Source of the DNA: CBDDBX01 sp965225955
Lineage (GTDB): Bacteria; Acidobacteriota; Aminicenantia; UBA2199
Length of the DNA: 38,440 bases
NCBI GenBank assembly: GCA_965225955.1
Contig: CBDDBX010000028.1
Span: 1 to 38,440, forward strand
Direction: 5' to 3'
Position numbers and translations under genes: made by a program. Below, piece by piece: positions 22,789 to 29,704 of this stretch (its first letter is position 1; every line of letters starts with the position of its first letter). The notes under the pieces are model-generated. The model was not told the DNA's origin. It saw only the letters and a program-made list of their open reading frames with translations, and ran no database searches.

Positions 22789-23885
22789 TTGCTGAATTGA
22801 AGGAAATAGTACAGAATTTCTCAATTTCCGGTGAGTTTCTGGGAGCCGAACCTTATGGAAGTGGTCACATTAATGATACTTTTGCTTCGGTTTTTGATCA
22901 GGCAGGAACCCGGGTAAGATATATACATCAGAGAATTAACCAGAACATTTTCAGAGATATAGAGCTCTTAATGAGGAATATAGAGGATGTAACCGGGTTT
23001 ATAAGAGAGCAGCTGAAGCAGGATGATGCAGAAGATATATCCCGCAGATGTCTTACTCTTGTACCAACACTGGATGGAGGATATATCTACAGGGATAGTG
23101 AAGATAAATTCTGGCGAACCTACTTTTTTGTTGAAAATGCTTCCACTTATGATGTTGTGAAGAGTGAAAAACAGGCTTATGAAGCTGCCAGAGCATTCGG
23201 TGAGTTTCAATACTATCTTGGAAGTTATAATAGACGGGAACCTGGTGAAACTATCCCGGATTTTCACAATACTCCAAAGAGACTGGAAGATCTGAAAAAA
23301 GCTTTTGCTGAGTGTGATAACAACAGAGATAGAGAAGTCCATAAAGAGATGGAGTTCATTCTGGAAAGAGAAGAGCAGCTGTCAGCTCTGATACGTCTGT
23401 ATGAAGATGGGAAAATAAGAAAAAGGATTACTCACAACGATACCAAACTGAATAATGTACTTATAGATAATGAATCAGGCGAAGGACTGTGCGTCATAGA
23501 TCTTGATACAGTAATGCCGGGATTTGTGCATTACGATTTTGGAGATCTTATAAGAACTTCAACCAGTCCTGCTGCTGAAGATGAAGAAGATGTTAAAAAA
23601 ATCTTCATGCAAATGGGTATGTATAAGGCTATTGCAGACGGGTTCTGTACGGGTCTGCAGGGCGAAATCAGAGGTGAAGAACTGGAAACTCTTCCTCTTG
23701 GAGCTCTTCTGATAACTATAGAAACAGGAATTCGTTTCCTTACAGACTTCCTTCAGGGGGATAAATATTTTAAAATACATAGAGAGAAACATAATCTTAT
23801 AAGATGCAGAGCTCAGATTGCACTGGCAAAGTCAATTGAGGAGCATCTGGATGAAATGAGAGAGTATCTCCTTAATATTACTTAG
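22785..23885 (+). CDS. APH-fold sugar 1-kinase, NahK-like
   Basis: A 366-residue kinase of the aminoglycoside-phosphotransferase fold. The catalytic loop is HNDTKLNNVLID (about residue 219) and the metal-binding loop is CVIDLDTVMPGFVHYDFGDLIR split around residues 236-258. These match N-acetylhexosamine 1-kinase NahK, which phosphorylates GlcNAc or GalNAc at the anomeric carbon. AmgK, the MurNAc/GlcNAc 1-kinase of cell-wall recycling, has the same fold and is the main alternative. The start is a GTG overlapping the upstream stop. The epimerase follows after a gap of a few bases. Confidence 0.83.
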   Translation: MIAELKEIVQNFSISGEFLGAEPYGSGHINDTFASVFDQAGTRVRYIHQRINQNIFRDIELLMRNIEDVTGFIREQLKQDDAEDISRRCLTLVPTLDGGYIYRDSEDKFWRTYFFVENASTYDVVKSEKQAYEAARAFGEFQYYLGSYNRREPGETIPDFHNTPKRLEDLKKAFAECDNNRDREVHKEMEFILEREEQLSALIRLYEDGKIRKRITHNDTKLNNVLIDNESGEGLCVIDLDTVMPGFVHYDFGDLIRTSTSPAAEDEEDVKKIFMQMGMYKAIADGFCTGLQGEIRGEELETLPLGALLITIETGIRFLTDFLQGDKYFKIHREKHNLIRCRAQIALAKSIEEHLDEMREYLLNIT

Positions 23886-23896
23886 AGGTGAAGTCG

Positions 23897-24916
23897 ATGA
23901 GAATAGCGGTAACTGGTGGTGCTGGTTATATTGGTAGCCATGCATGTGTTGAATTTCTTAATGCAGGACACGAAATTGTAGTTATAGATAATCTATGCAA
24001 TAGTAGCAGGGAGTCACTTAACCGTGTTGAAAAGATAACCGGAAAAGAGGTTGGATTTCATGAAGTTGATCTCCTGGACTATGAAGCTCTGGATTCAATA
24101 TTTAAAGATGGATGTTTTGATGGTGTAATACATTTTGCAGGTCTTAAGGCAGTAGGTGAATCTGTAGAGATTCCCATAAGGTATTATCACAACAATATTA
24201 CCGGAACCCTTAATCTTCTGGAAGTTATGAAGAACCACAATGTGAGTATGATTGTTTTCAGCTCTTCTGCAACAGTATATGGCGATCCTCATAAAGTCCC
24301 TATAACTGAAGATTTTCCTACAGGTTCTACAAACCCTTATGGACGTACCAAGGAGATGATTGAAGAAATTCTTAAGGATGCAGCTGTTGCTGATCCCTCA
24401 CTGAAGGTAACTCTCCTTAGATATTTCAATCCTATTGGTGCTCATAAAAGCGGCCTGATTGGGGAAGATCCCAAAGGTATTCCAAATAACCTGGTACCTT
24501 ATATTGCTCAGGTTGCTGTAGGTAAGAGAGCTAAACTCTCTGTATACGGTGATGACTATTCAACTCCTGATGGTACAGGTGTGAGAGATTACATTCATGT
24601 TGTAGATCTGGCTGCGGGACATGTAAAAGCTTTTGATAAGCTGGCTGTTTCTGAAGGTGGAGTCAATATATACAATCTTGGTACCGGTAGAGGATATAGT
24701 GTACTGGAAGTAGTGGATGCTTTCAGAAAAGCATCAGGTAGTGAAATACTTTATGAGGTTGTACCACGACGTGCAGGTGATATTGCTGTCTGTTATGCGG
24801 ATTCATCCTTTGCAGAAAAGGAACTGGGGTGGAAAGCGGAGAAACAGATAGATGAGATGTGTGAGGACTCCTGGAGATGGCAGAGTAATAATCCGGATGG
24901 TTTCATAAACAAATAG
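23897..24916 (+). CDS. galE: UDP-hexose 4-epimerase with a small gatekeeper residue
   Basis: A 339-residue short-chain dehydrogenase-type epimerase using bound NAD. The N-terminal loop is TGGAGYIGSH, the catalytic pair is Ser in FSSSATVYGDP and Tyr-x3-Lys in NPYGRTKEM, and RYFNPIGAH is typical of GalE. The ATG at 23897 has GAGG eight bases upstream; an in-frame GTG at 23888 is less likely. Residue 299, in DIAVCYADSS, is Cys. E. coli GalE has Tyr299 there, while human GALE has Cys307, and the smaller residue admits N-acetylated sugars. This enzyme is therefore predicted to interconvert UDP-GlcNAc and UDP-GalNAc as well as the plain hexoses. Confidence 0.93.
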   Translation: MRIAVTGGAGYIGSHACVEFLNAGHEIVVIDNLCNSSRESLNRVEKITGKEVGFHEVDLLDYEALDSIFKDGCFDGVIHFAGLKAVGESVEIPIRYYHNNITGTLNLLEVMKNHNVSMIVFSSSATVYGDPHKVPITEDFPTGSTNPYGRTKEMIEEILKDAAVADPSLKVTLLRYFNPIGAHKSGLIGEDPKGIPNNLVPYIAQVAVGKRAKLSVYGDDYSTPDGTGVRDYIHVVDLAAGHVKAFDKLAVSEGGVNIYNLGTGRGYSVLEVVDAFRKASGSEILYEVVPRRAGDIAVCYADSSFAEKELGWKAEKQIDEMCEDSWRWQSNNPDGFINK

Positions 24917-24951
24917 AAGGCAGCTGTTTAATCTGATAGATGAGGTGATTT

Positions 24952-25986
24952 ATGGATTCAGGTTTTAAAAAAGCCATCAGCCAGATGGTGATCGCAGGTT
25001 TCAGAGGAACCGGAATATGCATTGAATCACCTTTTTTTAAAGATTTAAAAACTTATCAGCCGGGTGGAGTTATTCTTTTTGATTATGATCTGGAGAGTCG
25101 CCGGTATGGTAGAAACATTGAATCTCCTGATCAGTTGAAGGTTCTTGTAGATGAGGTGAAAAGACTTTCAGAAACGCCTCTTATTGTTGCAATTGATCAG
25201 GAAGGCGGTAAAGTTGCAAGACTTAAAGAACGCTACGGGTTTCCCTCTTTTGAATCTGCAGAATATATAGGAAAAGAAGATTCAGAAGAGACTACTGAAA
25301 AGTGGAGTAGTAAGATAGCTGCGACTCTGAAGAGTGCAGGAATAAACTATAACTGTGCTCCTTCGGTAGATCTTAACCTTAATCCCGGGAATCCTGTTAT
25401 AGGTGGTATTGGGAGGAGCTTTTCTGCAGATACAGAAATAGTTGTAAAACATGCTTCAATATTTATAGATACTCTCAGGAGTTATGGAATCTTTACATCG
25501 ATAAAACATTTTCCCGGGCATGGAAGCTCTGAAGGGGATACTCACAATGGAATGGTGGATGTAACAGATTGCTGGGAAAGAGAGGAACTTGAACCTTTCA
25601 GATCTCTTATTAATACAGGTTATGCTGATATGGTAATGACCTCACATATATTTAACAGAAAACTGGATGCAGACTATCCGGCAACACTTTCAGAGAAGAT
25701 TATAAGTGGTGTTCTGAGAAAAGAGCTCGGTTTTAAAGGTGTTGTAATTTCAGATGACATGCAGATGGGAGCAATAAGAGATCACTATGGCTTTGAGGAA
25801 TCAGTGAAACTTGCAATAAATGCAGGAGTTGATATTGTAACATTTGGCAATAACCTGGCTTATGATGAATCTATAATAGGTCGTTTTGTTAATTGTGTTG
25901 AAAAGTATGTGGCAACTGGTGCTATAAAAAAAGAACGCATAAATGAGTCTTTTGAAAGAATAAAAGAGCTGAAAAAGAGTCTTTGA
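24952..25986 (+). CDS. nagZ: Beta-N-acetylhexosaminidase, family GH3
   Basis: A 344-residue NagZ-type glycosidase without signal peptide, so probably cytoplasmic. The family motif is KHFPGHGSSEGDTHNGM (about residue 184), whose His in the DTH part is the acid/base. The nucleophile Asp is in VVISDDMQMGAI (about residue 265). PLIVAIDQEGGKVARLK near residue 80 is also diagnostic. NagZ removes GlcNAc from GlcNAc-anhydro-MurNAc during peptidoglycan recycling. It lies 35 bases after galE with a strong site, GAGGTGA, so GlcNAc released here may feed the kinase and nucleotidyltransferase upstream. Confidence 0.92.
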   Translation: MDSGFKKAISQMVIAGFRGTGICIESPFFKDLKTYQPGGVILFDYDLESRRYGRNIESPDQLKVLVDEVKRLSETPLIVAIDQEGGKVARLKERYGFPSFESAEYIGKEDSEETTEKWSSKIAATLKSAGINYNCAPSVDLNLNPGNPVIGGIGRSFSADTEIVVKHASIFIDTLRSYGIFTSIKHFPGHGSSEGDTHNGMVDVTDCWEREELEPFRSLINTGYADMVMTSHIFNRKLDADYPATLSEKIISGVLRKELGFKGVVISDDMQMGAIRDHYGFEESVKLAINAGVDIVTFGNNLAYDESIIGRFVNCVEKYVATGAIKKERINESFERIKELKKSL

Positions 25987-26013
25987 ACCGTGATACTTTT
26001 TTTCCAGTAATGT

Positions 26014-26019
26014 TATACT
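26014..26019 (+). promoter_or_regulatory. Possible -10 box giving a near-leaderless mRNA
   Basis: TATACT ends six bases before the ATG at 26026, and no ribosome-binding site precedes that gene. If the box is real, transcription would begin about at the start codon. I see no good -35. Confidence 0.3.
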
Positions 26020-26025
26020 TCTTCT

Positions 26026-26313
26026 ATGAATTTTGATGGCTTAATAGTTGGTGCTGCAACTTTTCTGATAATTGGAATATTTCATCCTCTTGTAATCAAA
26101 GGGGAATACTACTTCGGAACCAGAGTATGGATCAGTTTTCTGATTGGTGGACTTATATTTACTGCAGGTTCTCTGGTAATAGAACAGAGTGTGGTTTCGA
26201 TAATTGCAGGGGTAATTGGTTTCTCATGTTTCTGGGGAATAAAAGAGGTATTCGAACAGACAGAGAGAGTGAGAAAAGGACTGTATCCTTCCAACCCAAA
26301 TCGTAAAAAGTAA
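26026..26313 (+). CDS. DUF4491 family membrane protein
   Basis: A 95-residue inner-membrane protein with three hydrophobic segments (about 5-22, 36-54 and 57-72). Family marks are the N-terminal MNFDGLIVGAATFLIIGIFH, PLVIKGEYYFG, and the C-terminal GFSCFWGIKEVFEQ with KGLYPSNP. I recognise it as DUF4491; its function is unknown. There is no ribosome-binding site, and a -10-like box lies just ahead, so it may be translated from a leaderless message. It stands apart from nagZ (39 bases) and from the next gene. Confidence 0.85.
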   Translation: MNFDGLIVGAATFLIIGIFHPLVIKGEYYFGTRVWISFLIGGLIFTAGSLVIEQSVVSIIAGVIGFSCFWGIKEVFEQTERVRKGLYPSNPNRKK

Positions 26314-26319
26314 GGATAT

Positions 26320-26348
26320 TTGACATTGCTTCTCTGCCTTTGTATAGT
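26320..26348 (+). promoter_or_regulatory. Strong sigma-70 promoter of the RadC-like gene
   Basis: TTGACA (26320-26325), exactly 17 bases, then TATAGT (26343-26348). The -35 is perfect and the -10 is one base off consensus. The gene starts 41 bases downstream. Confidence 0.8.
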
Positions 26349-26389
26349 GAAATCTCAATCTTGTTTATGAGATAGTGTAAGGCTTAAGA

Positions 26390-27046
26390 ATGAAAGAAAA
26401 TTGTAAAAATGAGATGGTATTTTCAGGGGCTGCAGATCTGTTTGATATTATGAAGATGTTTCTTAAAAGAGAGCATAATGTTACCGGAGCTGCTGAGCAT
26501 TTATGGGTAGTCTCTTTAAGTTCTGCAGGTAAACTTGCAAATATTGAGCTGGTTCCAATGAGAGGCAGAAGTTTTGCGGATATAAGAACAGCAGATATTT
26601 TTCAGGTAGCTCTTCAGAAGGGAGCAGAATCTGTGATGGTGGTTTATAACAGAGAAGATTATACAGTTGAACCGGGGAAGGTGGAGAAAACCTTTACTGG
26701 TAGAATGATTCAGGCTGGGGAAATTATAGATCTTGCTGTTATTGACTATATGATTATTTCAACAGAGAAGTACTACTCTTTCAAAGAAAGTGGACTTATG
26801 GAGCAGCTTCGGACTTCTGAACAGTATCATCCGGGAGAAGCTGAAAAGAAGAGACTGGAAAAAGAGTCTCTGGAAATTCAGGCAGGTGCAGATAGTGCAA
26901 AAGAGAGAGAAGTAGCTGAACTATCAAGATCTGAAGCTATTGCAGAGCAGATGCTGAACAATGGGGAACCAATAGATAAGATAATTAAATATACAGGTTT
27001 ATCACCTGAGCATATAAGTAAAATCACCAGTAACTCTGAGAACTGA
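26390..27046 (+). CDS. RadC-like JAB/MPN protein without metal ligands
   Basis: A 218-residue protein. Residues 36-137 align with the RadC JAB domain: HLWVVSLSSAGKLANIELV, RTADIFQVALQKGAESVMVV and LAVIDYMIISTEKYYSFKES match RadC order and spacing. The RadC ligand motif H-N-H-P-S-G-x3-P-S-x2-D is replaced by Tyr86-Asn-Arg88, then Pro95 and Glu99, so both metal-binding His are gone and Asp is Glu. It cannot be a normal metalloprotease. The C-terminal part is charged helix ending IAEQMLNNGEPIDKIIKYTG, a tail like those of Rpn/PD-(D/E)XK transposase-type proteins. It may be a binding protein; function is unknown. It has its own strong promoter. Confidence 0.65.
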   Translation: MKENCKNEMVFSGAADLFDIMKMFLKREHNVTGAAEHLWVVSLSSAGKLANIELVPMRGRSFADIRTADIFQVALQKGAESVMVVYNREDYTVEPGKVEKTFTGRMIQAGEIIDLAVIDYMIISTEKYYSFKESGLMEQLRTSEQYHPGEAEKKRLEKESLEIQAGADSAKEREVAELSRSEAIAEQMLNNGEPIDKIIKYTGLSPEHISKITSNSEN

Positions 27047-27176
27047 TTCTAAGTTTAATTTCTGATGTTTATATAGATTGTTCTATATAATATCACCTTT
27101 GTGTATCTTTCTGTACCTGTATAAGTATATCTGTTTTATTCAGTTTCAATTGGTGTTTTGTGTAAAATATCACAAT

Positions 27177-27205
27177 TTGAAATTTACCTCTTAACGTATT
27201 ATGAT
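27177..27205 (+). promoter_or_regulatory. Sigma-70 promoter of the HARE-HTH gene
   Basis: TTGAAA (27177-27182), 17 bases, then TATGAT (27200-27205); each box has five of six consensus bases. The gene begins 42 bases downstream with GGAGG. Confidence 0.7.
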
Positions 27206-27247
27206 TAGGGCAGGGTAGGTTTAAGATAATACAATTGGAGGATTAGG

Positions 27248-27487
27248 ATGAAAGTACTGGACGGAGCATTACTTGTACTAAAAGATGCAGGTGGAGCTCT
27301 TCACGGTAAAGAGATCGCTCAAAGAATGGTTGCCGAAGGCCTTTGGATTCCCAAAGGTAAAACCCCTGATGTAACAGTAAGCTCAGCAATTTATGCAGAT
27401 ATTAAAAGGCAGGCTCACGACTCTATGTTCAGGAAAACCGGAAAGCAGACATTTATTCATCGGGATTATTGCCCTGATGAAGAGTAG
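27248..27487 (+). CDS. HARE-HTH domain protein
   Basis: A 79-residue stand-alone winged-helix protein. The pattern of a leading helix (LDGALLVLKDAGGALHGKEI), a second helix with MVAEGLW, then KGKTPDVTVSSAIYADIKRQ and the final strand pair with FRKTGKQTFIHRD, matches the HARE-HTH domain. This domain is found in ASXL proteins, the RNA polymerase delta subunit and restriction enzymes, and is thought to bind DNA or DNA-associated proteins. GGAGG lies seven bases before the ATG. It is a single-gene unit with its own promoter and a downstream hairpin. Confidence 0.8.
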   Translation: MKVLDGALLVLKDAGGALHGKEIAQRMVAEGLWIPKGKTPDVTVSSAIYADIKRQAHDSMFRKTGKQTFIHRDYCPDEE

Positions 27488-27526
27488 AGTCTGGTTGAAG
27501 AGATAAACCGCTTTACCATCCTGACA

Positions 27527-27548
27527 GGTGGCTTCATCAGAAGCCACC
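27527..27548. terminator. Perfect 9-bp stem-loop after the HARE-HTH gene
   Basis: GGTGGCTTC pairs with GAAGCCACC across loop ATCA. The flanking ACAGG and CCTGT could extend the structure. No T-run follows, so it may be a terminator or an RNA-stabilising end. Confidence 0.6.
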
Positions 27549-27651
27549 CACAAACCAACCTGTTATCCTGATTCAATTGTCATTTCAAACAGAAGAGAAT
27601 TGTGTTCCTGCATAAACCCGTTTTTGTTCATAGAAGCTTTGATTATATCTG

Positions 27652-27688
27652 AAAAAACAGGGAAACTTTTCTGAAAAATCTGTTTTTT
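27652..27688 (+). terminator. Stem-loop with T-run upstream of the perR promoter
   Basis: AAAAAACAG (27652-27660) pairs with CTGTTTTTT (27680-27688), with a 19-base loop, and the T-run continues by one base. It would stop transcripts entering the perR region. Confidence 0.45.
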
Positions 27689-27720
27689 TATGATAAAAGC
27701 AGAAAAAAGCGCATTAATAC

Positions 27721-27750
27721 TTGACAGGTTTATCAATAATAATTATTATT
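27721..27750 (+). promoter_or_regulatory. perR promoter overlapped by a palindromic operator
   Basis: TTGACA (27721-27726), 17 bases, then TATTAT (27744-27749) form a strong promoter. A perfect 16-bp palindrome, AATAATAATTATTATT (27735-27750), covers the -10. It resembles the Per/Fur box half-site ATAAT-N-ATTAT. A bound repressor would block RNA polymerase, so autoregulation is likely. Confidence 0.75.
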
Positions 27751-27766
27751 AAGCTCAAGGTTTAAA

Positions 27767-28183
27767 ATGGTATATAGAAATTCGAAACAAAGAAATGCTG
27801 TGTTAAGAGTTCTGGGAAAGAAGAATTTTCATCCTACAGTAGATGAGATCTACTCTGTTGTTAAGGATGAGTTCCCTAAAATCAGTCTTGCTACAGTATA
27901 TAGAAATGTTGAGCAGCTGTGTCAGATGGGTAAAATCTGGAAGGTTGATATTGCAGAGGGCCCTGCAAGATATGACGGCAATATGGAGAAGCATTTTCAC
28001 GCATGCTGTGAAATGTGTGGTGCAGTTGAAGATGCACAGCTCAATACAGATCTTGCTGACATGATTGATCCTGGTTCTGTTGCAGATAAATTCTTTGTAA
28101 CAGGTTACAGAGTTGAATTTTATGGAGTCTGTGATAATTGCAGAAACTCCAACTATAACAGACAGGATATAAAAATAGTCTGA
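27767..28183 (+). CDS. perR: Fur-family peroxide-type repressor (PerR-like)
   Basis: A 138-residue Fur-family repressor. The winged helix spans about 1-80, with NFHPTVDEIYSVVKDEFPKI and SLATVYRNVEQL, the recognition helix. Two CxxC pairs (CEMC and CDNC) would hold structural zinc. The regulatory metal residues fit PerR: His of HPTVDEI, Asp of ARYDGN, His-x-His of KHFHACC, and Asp of GAVEDA, where PerR has Asp and Fur has Glu. PerR senses peroxide by oxidation of the metal-binding His. The next gene is a peroxiredoxin, and a matching palindrome covers its own promoter. Fur or Zur remain possible but fit less well. Confidence 0.82.
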   Translation: MVYRNSKQRNAVLRVLGKKNFHPTVDEIYSVVKDEFPKISLATVYRNVEQLCQMGKIWKVDIAEGPARYDGNMEKHFHACCEMCGAVEDAQLNTDLADMIDPGSVADKFFVTGYRVEFYGVCDNCRNSNYNRQDIKIV

Positions 28184-28256
28184 TTCTCCTCTTACCGGCC
28201 TATAAGTTGTTCGTGGTAAACAGGGGACAGAACTACAGAAATTCTTAAGGAGGATT

Positions 28257-28754
28257 ATGTTACAAAAAGGCGACAAAGCTCCGGCTTTTAAACTCAAAGA
28301 TACATTTGGAGAGGAGATTACTTCTGAAACCTATAAAGGAAAATGGCTGGTAGTCTATTTTTACCCCAAAGATAATACTCCGGGATGCACAAAAGAGGCA
28401 TGTGATTTTTCAGATGCTCTTGAGGACTTCAGAGGTATGGATGCTGATGTAATAGGTGTAAGTCCTGATTCAGAAGCAAAACATAAGAACTTCACCGATA
28501 AATACGATCTTAAAGTAAGATTACTGGCTGATGAAGAGAAAACCATGCTTAAAGCTTTTGGAGCATGGGGACTGAAAAAGAACTACGGCAAAGAGTATGA
28601 AGGGGTTATAAGGTCTACTTTTATTATTGATCCCGAAGGCGTTGTTCAGCAGTCCTGGTCAAATATTAAAGTAAGACAGAAGAGGAAAGCCGGTGAAGTT
28701 AAACATGCAGATATCGTAAGAGAAAAACTGGCTCAGTTACAGGCTGGTGAATAA
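28257..28754 (+). CDS. bcp: Thiol peroxidase of the Bcp/PrxQ group
   Basis: A 165-residue cytoplasmic peroxiredoxin that reduces hydrogen peroxide and organic peroxides using thioredoxin. The active-site segment is YFYPKDNTPGCTKEACDFSD, which contains the peroxidatic Cys and a second Cys five residues later, the resolving Cys of the typical BCP form. A following IGVSPDSEAKHKNFTDKYDL is conserved. The start has a near-perfect site, AAGGAGG. It lies 73 bases after perR and overlaps the next gene by 8 bp; peroxide control by PerR is likely through shared transcription. Confidence 0.95.
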   Translation: MLQKGDKAPAFKLKDTFGEEITSETYKGKWLVVYFYPKDNTPGCTKEACDFSDALEDFRGMDADVIGVSPDSEAKHKNFTDKYDLKVRLLADEEKTMLKAFGAWGLKKNYGKEYEGVIRSTFIIDPEGVVQQSWSNIKVRQKRKAGEVKHADIVREKLAQLQAGE

Positions 28755-29436
28755 GCCTGAACTGAAAATTCTTTTTGAAGATGAGTGGTTTATTGCTGTG
28801 GATAAGCCACCTGATCTTCTGGTTCACCGTACAGCTATTTCAAGTGACCGGATCTTTCTTCTTCAGATTCTGAGAGATACTCTTGGTAAAAGAGTCTATC
28901 CAGCTCACAGACTTGATCGTCCAACTTCCGGAGTGATTATTTTTGCTCTCTCCCCGGAAGCTCTTGTAAAGCTTAATGAATCCTTTAAAAAGGGTGAGGT
29001 TTATAAAAGATACCTGGCTGTAGTACGTGGATATGTTAACGAAGGAGGGGTTATTGATTACCCTCTTACAAATAGTGATACGGGAATAGTTCAGGAAGCG
29101 GTAACCCGTTATAACCCTGTCAGGCAAGCAGAGATACCTGTGGCTACAGGTAGATATAAGACTTCACGTTATACTCTTCTTGAAGCTTTTCCTGCAACAG
29201 GGAGAAGGCATCAGATAAGACGCCATTTTGCTCATCTCAGGCATCCAATAATCGGAGATGTTAATCATGGGGATGGAAAGCATAACAGAACTTTCAGAGA
29301 GACATATGACGTTCACAGGTTAATGCTGATGTCATCAGAACTGGAATTCTGTCACCCATATACAGGTGAGAAAATTAAAATAGGAACCAGTCCTTCAGGG
29401 GATTTTAAGAAACTTCTGGATGTGCTTTTTAAGTAA
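28747..29436 (+). CDS. truC: RluA-family pseudouridine synthase, TruC-like
   Basis: A 229-residue single-domain RluA-family enzyme that converts uridine to pseudouridine. The catalytic Asp is in PAHRLDRPTSGVIIFAL (about residue 57). FIAVDKPPDLLVHRT, YKRYLAVVRGYV and TGRRHQIRRHFAHLRHPIIGD are the family landmarks. It lacks an S4 domain and has the short length of TruC, which modifies U65 in some tRNAs; RluA-type rRNA specificity cannot be excluded. It starts with GTG inside the bcp coding end. Confidence 0.87.
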   Translation: MNKPELKILFEDEWFIAVDKPPDLLVHRTAISSDRIFLLQILRDTLGKRVYPAHRLDRPTSGVIIFALSPEALVKLNESFKKGEVYKRYLAVVRGYVNEGGVIDYPLTNSDTGIVQEAVTRYNPVRQAEIPVATGRYKTSRYTLLEAFPATGRRHQIRRHFAHLRHPIIGDVNHGDGKHNRTFRETYDVHRLMLMSSELEFCHPYTGEKIKIGTSPSGDFKKLLDVLFK

Positions 29437-29507
29437 ATGACATACACAAATGCCACTAGTTTAAGGGTTTTCAGAAAGACAGCCAGTCTGTTAAGTTACA
29501 CAAAGAA

Positions 29508-29599
29508 CACCCTTCGACAAGCTCAGGGTTAAGAAACAGACAAACACAGACATGCACAGGTGTTTGTCATTGTCTGTCGTTGCTGGTCTGTGTATGTCC
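29508..29599. repeat. Dispersed intergenic repeat, copy 2, with inverted repeats
   Basis: The 270-bp gap after truC holds no gene. It contains CCCTTCGACAAGCTCAGGG (a short sequence I have seen repeated in many bacterial genomes), then GACAAACAC (29539-29547) forming a perfect 9-bp stem with GTGTTTGTC (29560-29568). CTGTGTATGTCC at 29588-29599 is the inverse of a motif at 21476. The whole resembles 21430-21487 in order. Confidence 0.55.
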
Positions 29600-29704
29600 G
29601 GTGTAGCTTATAAGTGTGTTGATTACTTCAAATAAAACTATCTGGTGAGCGAAGACGGGTTCTTTGTAACTTTTAAGATAACTGACTGTACCATTGATAA
29701 CCGG

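Noticed and set aside
25983..26019. TTGAAC and TATACT as a standard promoter for the DUF4491 gene
   Set aside because: The two boxes are 25 bases apart, too far for sigma-70; only the -10-like part is kept, with low confidence.
26390..27046. An active RadC DNA-repair protein
   Set aside because: Both metal-binding His and the Asp are replaced, so normal JAB activity is not supported.
27803..28297. A 164-codon open frame on the reverse strand
   Set aside because: It is the shadow of perR and crosses its promoter-distal gap without any protein signature.
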